DNA from: Betaproteobacteria bacterium
GTDB taxonomy: Bacteria > Pseudomonadota > Gammaproteobacteria > Burkholderiales > CAIKXV01
Direction: 5' to 3'
Assembly: GCA_947456915.1 (NCBI GenBank)
Contig: CANGUQ010000019.1
Coordinates: 1-17,553 of the forward strand
Length of the DNA: 17,553 nt
Positions 5,646 through 12,956 of this stretch are shown here, piece by piece (positions within the stretch are counted from its first letter, which is position 1; each line of letters begins with the position of its first letter). The notes under the pieces were generated by a model, which saw nothing but the letters and a program-made list of their open reading frames with translations, was not told the DNA's origin and ran no database searches. A program made the translations under genes and the position numbers.

Positions 5646-8192
5646 ATGAAAGTGGCCGGTTTCTGGAAGGCAGACTGGTTCATCGGGGTCCTGATCGGCG
5701 CGCTGCTGCTGGTCTTCTCCGGCGGTGAACTGTTGCAGGGGCTCGAGCGCAAGGCCTATGACGTGGGCGTGCGCCTCGCCTCGGCCGATCCTGCGCCGCA
5801 GGTCGCGGTGATCGCCATCGACGACCAGAGCATCGCCAACATCGGTCGCTGGCCGTGGCCGCGCGACGTGCACGCGCGGATGACCGACATCCTCACCCAG
5901 GCCAGGGCCAAGGTGATCGGCAACACCGTGTTCTTCACCGAGGCGCAGTTCGACCCGGAGAAGAATCCGGCGCACGCCAACATCCTCAAGCTGCGTGAAC
6001 TGGTCGCCCACGGTGCGATCAGTTCCCTCGGCGGACCTGCCGCGGCCGAGGTCGCGGAGATCGACCAGTTGCTCGCCGGCACCGAGGCGGCGCTGAACAC
6101 CGACGCCAAGCTGAGCGCGAGCATCAAGGCGAACGGCAACGTCCTGCTGGGGATGGTGTTCCAGCAGTTCGATCGCGAACCTCTGGGCAACCCGGACAGG
6201 CCGCTGCCCGAGTACCTCATGCGCAACACGGTGGCTGCCGCCGGCACCTCGCAGGGCGCGGCAGCGCTGCCGGTGTCGGCGCTGGTCCCGATCGCGCCGA
6301 TCGCCTCGTTCGGGACGGTGGCGGCGGGTGTCGGCCACCTCAACAACTACATCGACATCGACGGGGCAGTGCGTTCCGATCCGCTGGTGGTCCGCCACTA
6401 CGACCAGTACTTCCCATCGCTGTCGCTGCTGCTCGCCGCGCGCAGCCTGAACCTCACCCCCAGGGACATCCAGGTCGAGTACGGCCAGGGCGTGCGGCTG
6501 GGTCGGCTCGCCATCCGCACCGACGCGCAGATGCTGATGCAGACGTTCTATTACCGCGGCAGCGCAGACCGTCCCGCGTTCGCTCCCGACTCGTTCTACG
6601 ACGTGCTGACCGGGCGGATTCCGCCGGAGAAGTACCGTGACAAGATCGTGATCATCGGCCCGACGGCCGCTGGCGTGGGCTCGATCCTGGTCACGCCGAT
6701 CGCCACCGACATGCCCGGAGTGATGGCGCTCGCGCACGGTGTGTCGAGCATCCTGCAGGAGCAGTTCTTCGTCGTGCCGTGGTGGGGCGAGATCGTGCGT
6801 CTGGCAGCTTTCGTCGGCGTACTCCTCTACCTGACGCTGGCGCTGCCGCGACTGAAGGCGGCCACCGCGGCAGCGGTGACCGCAGGCCTGTTCGCGCTGG
6901 CGCTGGTCGTGCACTTCGGCCTGATGGCGTCGAAGTTCACGTGGATCCCGCTGATGCTGCCGCTGTCGCTGCTGCTGGTCGGCCATCTGGCGCTCACCAC
7001 CAAGCGCTTCCTGGTGACCGAGCGCGGCAAGGAGCGTTCGGACGTCGATCTCGCGCACACCAACCGCATGCTCGGCCTGGGCCACCAGGGGCAGGGGCAG
7101 CTCGACATGGCGTTCGACTGCTTCCGCAAGCTGCCGGTGGACGAGTCGGTACTCGAACTGCTGTACAACCTAGGCCTGGATTTCGAGCGCAAGCGCCAGT
7201 TCAACAAGGCTGAGTCGGTATTCAAGTACATCGCGGACTTCGACGCGAAGTTCCGGGACATCGCCGAACGCAGCCAGCGCGCGGTGCAGATGCAGAACAC
7301 CGTCATCCTGGGTACCGGTGCGCAACACCCGGGCGGGGCGCTGATCATCGGTGCCGGTGCCGAGAAGCCCAAGCTCGGCCGGTTCGAGGTCGAGAAGGAA
7401 CTGGGCAAGGGCGCGATGGGCGTCGTCTATCAGGGAAGGGACCCGAAGATCGGCCGCGTCGTGGCGATCAAGACGCTCGCGCTGTCGCAGGAGTTCGACG
7501 GCGACGAACTGATCGACGTGAAGGAGCGCTTCTTCCGGGAGGCACAGACTGCCGGACGGCTGGCCCACCCGAACATCGTCACGATCTACGATACCGGCGA
7601 AGAGCACGACCTCGCCTACATCGCGATGGAGTTCCTGAAAGGGCGCGATCTGGTCGCCCACACCAAGCCCGATTCGCTGCTGCCGCTGAAGACCGTGATG
7701 TCGATCTGCGCCCGCGTGGCTGACGCGCTCGCCTACGCCCACCAGAACAACGTGGTGCATCGCGACGTCAAGCCGGCGAACATCATGTACGAAGCACAGA
7801 CCGACAACGTCAAGGTCACCGACTTCGGTATCGCCCGCATCACCGACTCCAGCCGGACCAAGACCGGCATGGTGCTGGGCACGCCGTCCTATATGTCTCC
7901 CGAGCAGCTGTCAGGGCAGAAGATCGACGGCAAGTCGGACCTGTTCTCGCTCGGGGTCACGCTGTACCAGCTGGCGTGCGGCCAGCTTCCCTTCCGCGGC
8001 GACACCATGGCCCAGCTGATGTTCCGGATCGCCAACGAGCCGCCGGCCGCCATCACCACGACGCGCGCCGATGTTCCGCCATGCCTCGTTTCGGTACTGG
8101 AGGTCGCGCTCGCGAAGCAGCCCGAGCAGCGGTTCCAGTCCGGCCGCGAGATGGCCGAAGCGATCCGCGCCTGCGCTGCGGCGCTCCCGTGA
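5646..8192 (+). CDS. CHASE2-domain transmembrane Ser/Thr protein kinase
   Basis: This 848-residue receptor kinase has one N-terminal membrane segment (about 12-28), an extracytoplasmic CHASE2 sensor (about 30-370, with V-A-V-I-A-I-D-D-x-S and G-R-W-P-W-P-R-D), three membrane segments (about 383-400, 408-426, 431-450), a TPR-like helical stretch (about 470-540) and a C-terminal Hanks-type kinase (about 578-840). Kinase motifs are complete: glycine loop LGKGAMGVVYQG (586-597), K609 in VAIK, E632, HRDVKPAN (705-712, catalytic D707), DFG (726-728) and the activation-segment end GTPSYMSPE. It should be active and phosphorylate Ser/Thr targets in response to a periplasmic cue. PP2C phosphatase and FHA genes follow, the classic writer-eraser-reader set. 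Its N-terminal half is paralogous to the cyclase at 9907. GAGGG lies nine bases before the ATG. Confidence 0.93.
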   Translation: MKVAGFWKADWFIGVLIGALLLVFSGGELLQGLERKAYDVGVRLASADPAPQVAVIAIDDQSIANIGRWPWPRDVHARMTDILTQARAKVIGNTVFFTEAQFDPEKNPAHANILKLRELVAHGAISSLGGPAAAEVAEIDQLLAGTEAALNTDAKLSASIKANGNVLLGMVFQQFDREPLGNPDRPLPEYLMRNTVAAAGTSQGAAALPVSALVPIAPIASFGTVAAGVGHLNNYIDIDGAVRSDPLVVRHYDQYFPSLSLLLAARSLNLTPRDIQVEYGQGVRLGRLAIRTDAQMLMQTFYYRGSADRPAFAPDSFYDVLTGRIPPEKYRDKIVIIGPTAAGVGSILVTPIATDMPGVMALAHGVSSILQEQFFVVPWWGEIVRLAAFVGVLLYLTLALPRLKAATAAAVTAGLFALALVVHFGLMASKFTWIPLMLPLSLLLVGHLALTTKRFLVTERGKERSDVDLAHTNRMLGLGHQGQGQLDMAFDCFRKLPVDESVLELLYNLGLDFERKRQFNKAESVFKYIADFDAKFRDIAERSQRAVQMQNTVILGTGAQHPGGALIIGAGAEKPKLGRFEVEKELGKGAMGVVYQGRDPKIGRVVAIKTLALSQEFDGDELIDVKERFFREAQTAGRLAHPNIVTIYDTGEEHDLAYIAMEFLKGRDLVAHTKPDSLLPLKTVMSICARVADALAYAHQNNVVHRDVKPANIMYEAQTDNVKVTDFGIARITDSSRTKTGMVLGTPSYMSPEQLSGQKIDGKSDLFSLGVTLYQLACGQLPFRGDTMAQLMFRIANEPPAAITTTRADVPPCLVSVLEVALAKQPEQRFQSGREMAEAIRACAAALP

Positions 8193-8238
8193 TCCATTCC
8201 TTCCTTCCGTCCTTGCCCATCCTCGAGCCAATACGCAG

Positions 8239-9063
8239 ATGATCGATCTTTCCACCGCTCTCACCATGGCCACCAGCACCGACTCGGGCATGGTCCGGTC
8301 CCACAACGAGGACAGCCTCGCCGTGGAGCCTCAGATCGGTCTCGCCGTGCTCGCCGACGGCATGGGCGGGTACAACGCCGGAGAAGTGGCCAGCGGCATC
8401 GCGGTGGCGCTGATCCGCGAGGAGGTGATGAAGGCGCTCGCCGCCGATGCATCCTCCGCGCGGGGCCGCGCGAGCGCCGAGCACGCCGAGCGCATCCTGC
8501 GCGAGCAGTCGAGCAAGGCCAATGCATCGATCTACCAGTCTGCCCAGACGCAGCCGCAGTACGCGGGCATGGGCACGACGCTGGTGGCCGCCCTGTTCTC
8601 CAGCAACCTGGTGACGGTCGCCCACATCGGCGATTCGCGGCTGTACCGGCTGCGCGGCGACAGCTTCGAGCAGATCACGCGCGACCACTCGCTGCTGCAG
8701 GAGCAGATCGACAGCGGCATGATCTCCAAGGAGGATGCGCGTCACTCGATGAACAAGAATCTCGTGACGCGCGCGCTCGGTGTGGATCCGGAAGTCGAGA
8801 CCGAGATCCACAGCTACGAGGTGCTGCCCGGCGACATCTACCTGCTGTGCTCGGACGGGTTGTCGGACATGATCCCGGAGGACGAGATCCACAGCACGAT
8901 CGCGACGCTGAAGGCCAACCTGCAGCTGGCCGCCGATCAGCTGGTACAGACCGCCAACGATTACGGCGGGCGCGACAACGTCTCGGTGGTGCTCGTGCAA
9001 GTGAACGAACGGTTCGCTCCCGAGGGCGGCTGGTTGTCTCGATTCATCTCGTGGTTCAAATAG
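8239..9063 (+). CDS. PP2C-family Ser/Thr protein phosphatase (Stp/PppA type)
   Basis: This 274-residue soluble metal-dependent phosphatase shows all PP2C motifs in order: S-H-N-E-D-S (21-26), L-A-D-G-M-G-G (38-44, metal ligand D40), G-M-G-T-T-L (110-115), H-I-G-D-S-R-L-Y-R-L (129-138), R-D-H-S-L-L (148-153), S-D-G-L-S-D (205-210, D206) and G-G-R-D-N-V-S (243-249, D246). It should reverse phosphorylation by the CHASE2 kinase encoded 46 bp upstream. I chose the ATG at 8239 because the PP2C domain begins right after it; the reading frame stays open upstream into the kinase gene but is not family-like. The ATG at 8266 is an alternative start. The ribosome binding site is weak. Confidence 0.93.
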   Translation: MIDLSTALTMATSTDSGMVRSHNEDSLAVEPQIGLAVLADGMGGYNAGEVASGIAVALIREEVMKALAADASSARGRASAEHAERILREQSSKANASIYQSAQTQPQYAGMGTTLVAALFSSNLVTVAHIGDSRLYRLRGDSFEQITRDHSLLQEQIDSGMISKEDARHSMNKNLVTRALGVDPEVETEIHSYEVLPGDIYLLCSDGLSDMIPEDEIHSTIATLKANLQLAADQLVQTANDYGGRDNVSVVLVQVNERFAPEGGWLSRFISWFK

Positions 9064-9079
9064 GGTATAAACGGCGAAC

Positions 9080-9904
9080 ATGGCGAAGCTGATCATCAGT
9101 GTCGACGGACAGGTGCTAGACGAGGTCGAACTCGTCAAGGAGCGCACGACCATCGGGCGCAAGCCGCACAACGACGTCCGCATCGAGAACCTCGCGGTGA
9201 GCGGCGAGCACGCGGCAATCGTGACCATCCTGAACGACTCGTTCCTGGAGGATCTGGGGTCCACCAACGGGACGACCGTCAACGGACATCCGATCAAGAA
9301 GCACTTCCTGCAGAACAACGACGTCGTCGAGATCGGCAAGTACAAGCTCAAGTACCTGAACGAGAAAGCGTCAGCGAGCGCCGGGGACTTCGAGAAGACG
9401 ATGGTGCTGCGTCCCTCGGCGATGCCGCCGGGCACGGCGCGCATCGGCGACCACTCCGGCGCGCGCGCCAGCGGTGACCCGACAGCGACGATGCCCGGGC
9501 CGATGCCGGCGATGCCGGCCTCGATGTACGCCGGCGCGGGTCTCGCCCCCGCCGCGCCGTTGACCTCGCCGCCGACGTACGCACCCTCGTCCATGCCGGC
9601 GCCGGGGGTGACGATCGCGCCGGTCCCGGTCGCGCCACCACCTGCAGCGATCCAGATCCTGACCGGGCCGAGCGCAGGCAAGGAACTCGACCTGGTCAAG
9701 AATCTGACTACGCTGGGCAAGCCGGGCGTGCAGGTCGCAGTGATCACGAGGCGTCCACACGGGTTCTTCATCACCCACGTCGAGGGTGCCCAGTTTCCGA
9801 GCGTAAACGGTACCCCGCTCGACGCGCAGCCGCGGGCGCTCAATGATCACGACATCATCGAGCTGGCCGGGGTCAAGATGGAGTTCTTCCACAAGCCGGC
9901 CTGA
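9080..9904 (+). CDS. Two-FHA-domain phosphothreonine-binding protein
   Basis: The 274-residue protein starts with a canonical FHA domain (about 1-95): T-I-G-R (24-27), S-G-E-H (41-44), L-G-S-T-N-G (59-64) and V-N-G (67-69) are the residues that bind phosphothreonine. A Pro/Ala/Met-rich flexible linker (about 112-190) follows, then a second FHA-like fold (about 191-272). In the second domain the Arg is replaced (T-L-G-K-P-G), the Ser-x-x-His is not recognisable, and only V-N-G (242-244) persists, so it probably does not bind phosphopeptide the usual way. E-K-T-M-V-L (105-110), just after FHA1, is a candidate phosphothreonine switch site. It is the likely reader of kinase-phosphatase output. 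The gene is 16 bp after the phosphatase and 2 bp before the cyclase. Confidence 0.88.
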   Translation: MAKLIISVDGQVLDEVELVKERTTIGRKPHNDVRIENLAVSGEHAAIVTILNDSFLEDLGSTNGTTVNGHPIKKHFLQNNDVVEIGKYKLKYLNEKASASAGDFEKTMVLRPSAMPPGTARIGDHSGARASGDPTATMPGPMPAMPASMYAGAGLAPAAPLTSPPTYAPSSMPAPGVTIAPVPVAPPPAAIQILTGPSAGKELDLVKNLTTLGKPGVQVAVITRRPHGFFITHVEGAQFPSVNGTPLDAQPRALNDHDIIELAGVKMEFFHKPA

Positions 9905-9906
9905 CG

Positions 9907-12138
9907 GTGCCCAGACACCTCGTCCGCATCGCTCTGGGCGTTGCCCTGGTGGTGCTGTTTCTGGGCCATGCGGCGCGCTGGATCACGCTGCCGCTGCTCG
10001 AGCAACTGGAGGCGATAGCCTACGACACCCGGCTGCGGCTGACGATGCCGGAGACAGTCGACGATCGGGTGGTCATCGTGGACATCGACGAGCGCAGCCT
10101 GCAGGCGGAGGGGCGCTGGCCCTGGGGACGCGACAAGGTCGCGCTGCTGGTCGATCAGCTGTTCGATCACTACAGGATCAAGGTCGCAGGCTTCGACATC
10201 GTCTTCGCCGAACCTGACGAGAGCTCAGGCCTGACTCGGCTGGAGGCGCTTGCCGACGGTGAACTGAAGGGCAACGCAGGCTTCGAGGCGGCGCTGCGCG
10301 AACTCCGACCGCGCCTCGAATTCGACCGGCTGCTGGCGCAGCGGCTGCAGGGACGGCCGGTGGTACTGGGCTACTATTTCTCCGACACCCTCGATCGCAA
10401 GGGGGATGCGCCACTTGCCGTGGGGACGCTGCCGCGCCCGGTGCTCGCCGCCGGCACCTTCGCCGGGCGCAACATCAGGTTCACGCGCTGGGCGGGCTAC
10501 GGCGCGAATCTTTCGCCCCTGCAGGCTGCAGCGGCGTCCGCCGGACACTTCAACCAGCTCACCGACGGTGACGGCGTGGCCCGGCGGGTGCCGATGCTTG
10601 CCGAGTACAACGGCGCCTATTACGAGGCGCTGTCGCTCGCCGTGGTACGCCTGGTGCTCGGGGCGCCGGGGATCGAGCCCGGGTACCCGGCCCAGGCGAT
10701 GATGGCCCGGGGCTACTCGGGACTGGAGTGGCTCAACGTCGGAACGCTGCGCGTGCCGGTGGACGAGCTGGTGACCAGCTACGTGCCCTATCGCGGCGGT
10801 CGCGGCAGCTTTCCGTACGTGTCGGCGACCGATGTGCTCTCGGGGAAGGTCGCCCCCGAGGTGCTGGCGGGCCGGATCGTGCTGGTCGGCACCAGCGCGC
10901 CGGGCCTGTTCGACCTGCGTTCGACGCCGGTGGCGCCGGTCTATCCGGGGGTGGAGATTCACGCCAACCTGATCACCGGCATGCTCGACGGATCGATCAG
11001 GCAGCGGCCGCCCTATGTTCTGGGCGCCGAGTTCCTGCTGCTCGCGTTCACCGGACTGCTGCTGGTGTTCACGCTGCCCTGGCTGTCGCCGCTGCGCGCG
11101 ACGCTGGTCAGTGCGGCAGCCGTGATCGCGGTGTGCGCACTGAACGTCGCCGTCTGGCAGTACGGCAACCTGATCCTCCCGATCGCCTCGGCGCTCGCAC
11201 TGATCACGCTTCTGTACACGTTCAACATGGCCTGGGGCTTTTTCATCGAGGCCCGCGGCAAGCGCCAGATCACGGGCCTGTTCGGGCAGTACGTTCCGCC
11301 CGAGCTGGTCGACGAGATGGCACGCAATCCGGAACGCTTCTCGATGGAAGGCGAGAGCAGGGAGCTGACAGTCCTGTTCACCGACGTGCGCGGCTTCACC
11401 ACCATCTCCGAGGGGCTCGATCCGAAGGCGCTGTCCAGCCTGATGAACGAGTTCCTGACGCCGCTGACGCGAATCATCTACCGGCATCGCGGCACGATCG
11501 ACAAGTACATGGGCGACGCGATCATGGCGTTCTGGGGAGCCCCTCTCGATGACCCCCGGCATGCCAGTCACGCGGTGGCCGCCGCGCTGGAGATGCAGCG
11601 GGAACTCGCACGCCTGCAGCCTCAATTCAAGGCGCGCGGCTGGCCGCCGATAAGGATCGGCGTGGGGCTGAACACGGGCCGCATGAGCGTCGGCAACATG
11701 GGATCGGAAATACGTCTCGCCTACACGGTGATGGGTGACGCAGTGAACCTTGCCTCCCGGCTGGAAGGGATCACAAAGGAATATGGCGCTGATATCATCG
11801 TCGGTGAGTCGGTCTGCCGGGCTGCGCCCGAGTTTCTCTACCTGGAGATCGACCGCGTGCGAGTGAAGGGCAAGGAACAGCCGGTCGCCATCTTCGAGCC
11901 GCTCGGCCACGCCGGCGGGATCGACCGGGCGCTGTCGGATCAGGCGGCGTTGTTTCACAAGGCCCTGAAGCTCTTCCGTGCCCGTGACTGGGATCTGGCG
12001 GAGGTTCAGTTGCTGAATCTGCAGAAGCTGGCGCCCCAGCGCCGGCTGTATCAGCTCTACCTGGAGCGGATCGCGCACTATCGCAGCGCGCCGCCGGGGG
12101 CGGACTGGGACGGCGTTTTCGTGTTCCAGACCAAGTAG
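9907..12138 (+). CDS. CHASE2-domain transmembrane adenylate cyclase (class III)
   Basis: The 743 residues comprise one N-terminal membrane segment (about 8-23), an extracytoplasmic CHASE2 domain (about 25-365, with V-V-I-V-D-I-D-E-R-S and G-R-W-P-W-G-R-D), three membrane segments (about 372-391, 397-417, 421-440), a class III cyclase domain (about 480-665) and a TPR-like C-terminus (about 675-725). Catalytic residues are present: metal-binding D493 (F-T-D-V-R-G-F-T) and D537 (K-Y-M-G-D), and N614 and R618 for the transition state. K533 and D611 specify adenine, so the product should be cAMP rather than cGMP. The start is GTG two bases after the FHA stop, with little ribosome binding site, suggesting translational coupling. 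The adjacent MBL-fold gene may degrade its product. Confidence 0.93.
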   Translation: MPRHLVRIALGVALVVLFLGHAARWITLPLLEQLEAIAYDTRLRLTMPETVDDRVVIVDIDERSLQAEGRWPWGRDKVALLVDQLFDHYRIKVAGFDIVFAEPDESSGLTRLEALADGELKGNAGFEAALRELRPRLEFDRLLAQRLQGRPVVLGYYFSDTLDRKGDAPLAVGTLPRPVLAAGTFAGRNIRFTRWAGYGANLSPLQAAAASAGHFNQLTDGDGVARRVPMLAEYNGAYYEALSLAVVRLVLGAPGIEPGYPAQAMMARGYSGLEWLNVGTLRVPVDELVTSYVPYRGGRGSFPYVSATDVLSGKVAPEVLAGRIVLVGTSAPGLFDLRSTPVAPVYPGVEIHANLITGMLDGSIRQRPPYVLGAEFLLLAFTGLLLVFTLPWLSPLRATLVSAAAVIAVCALNVAVWQYGNLILPIASALALITLLYTFNMAWGFFIEARGKRQITGLFGQYVPPELVDEMARNPERFSMEGESRELTVLFTDVRGFTTISEGLDPKALSSLMNEFLTPLTRIIYRHRGTIDKYMGDAIMAFWGAPLDDPRHASHAVAAALEMQRELARLQPQFKARGWPPIRIGVGLNTGRMSVGNMGSEIRLAYTVMGDAVNLASRLEGITKEYGADIIVGESVCRAAPEFLYLEIDRVRVKGKEQPVAIFEPLGHAGGIDRALSDQAALFHKALKLFRARDWDLAEVQLLNLQKLAPQRRLYQLYLERIAHYRSAPPGADWDGVFVFQTK

Positions 12139-12160
12139 TTCTCACGCCCGGGTGTCCTCG

Positions 12161-12928
12161 ATGAGATTGCGCGTGCTCGGATGCAGCGGTGGAATCGGCG
12201 GCAGCCTGCGCACGACTTCGTTCGTGCTCGACCACGACGTGCTGCTCGACTGCGGCACTGGCGTCGGCGACCTGAACATCGAGGATCTGCGAGAGATCGA
12301 CCACGTCTTCCTCACGCATTCCCATCTGGATCACGTGACGTCACTGCCGTTTCTGGTGGACACCGTCGGCTGGATGCGCGAACGGCCGGTCACGGTGCAC
12401 GCTCTGCCGGAGACCATCGAGGTGCTGCGTCAGCACCTGTTCAACTGGAAGCTGTGGCCGGATTTCGCACAGATTCCTGACGCAGCCAATCCCTGGATGC
12501 GCTACGAGCCGGTGGCGCTGGGACAGCCAGTGGATCTGGGCGGCGGGCGCACGATCACGCCGCTGCCGGCGAACCACGTCGTGCCGGCGGTGGGCTATCA
12601 CCTGGACAGCGGCCGGGCGAGTCTCGTCTTCACCGGCGACACGACCGTGAACGACGCCCTGTGGCCGTGCGTCAATGCGATCGACAACCTGCGCTACGTG
12701 ATCATCGAGACTGCGTTCCGCAACCGCGAGCACGAGCTCGCGCGGGCTTCCAAGCACCTCTCTCCGAACATGCTCGCGGCGGAGCTGGAGAAGCTGAGCC
12801 GGCCAGCCGAGATCTACATCACGCACTTGAAGCCGGGCGAGTACGAGGTCATCATGGAAGAGATCCAGGCCTGTGCCGGCAGATTCAACCCGCAGATGCT
12901 GCTGACGTTCCAGCAGTTCGAATTCTGA
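12161..12928 (+). CDS. Metallo-beta-lactamase-fold hydrolase, probable class II cAMP phosphodiesterase
   Basis: The 255-residue protein begins with L-R-V-L-G-C-S-G-G-I-G-G and L-L-D-C-G-T-G, then the metal motif T-H-S-H-L-D-H (52-58). Later ligands appear as N-H-V-V-P, F-T-G-D-T-T and a C-terminal I-T-H-L-K-P-G. That order is typical of the class II 3',5'-cyclic-nucleotide phosphodiesterases (yeast Pde1, Vibrio CpdP) and of related MBL hydrolases. It lacks a signal peptide, so it should act in the cytoplasm. It starts 22 bp after the adenylate cyclase gene, which favours cAMP as substrate; that part is inference, and RNase Z-like or other MBL activities remain possible. The ATG at 12161 has GGGTG six bases upstream. 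A GTG at 12152 would add three residues. Confidence 0.8.
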   Translation: MRLRVLGCSGGIGGSLRTTSFVLDHDVLLDCGTGVGDLNIEDLREIDHVFLTHSHLDHVTSLPFLVDTVGWMRERPVTVHALPETIEVLRQHLFNWKLWPDFAQIPDAANPWMRYEPVALGQPVDLGGGRTITPLPANHVVPAVGYHLDSGRASLVFTGDTTVNDALWPCVNAIDNLRYVIIETAFRNREHELARASKHLSPNMLAAELEKLSRPAEIYITHLKPGEYEVIMEEIQACAGRFNPQMLLTFQQFEF

Positions 12929-12956
12929 TGCACGGATCGACCCGAGGATTCCTCCG

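Noticed and set aside
5326..5649. Open frame of 107 codons in the leader, overlapping the kinase start
   Set aside because: The translation is Arg/Ala/Ser-rich without recognisable motif, and the ATG lies within the -10/start region. It remains only a remote leader-peptide possibility.
8071..8238. N-terminal extension of the phosphatase frame into the kinase gene
   Set aside because: The added residues are Arg/Ser/Pro-rich out-of-frame kinase sequence; the PP2C domain begins right after the ATG at 8239.
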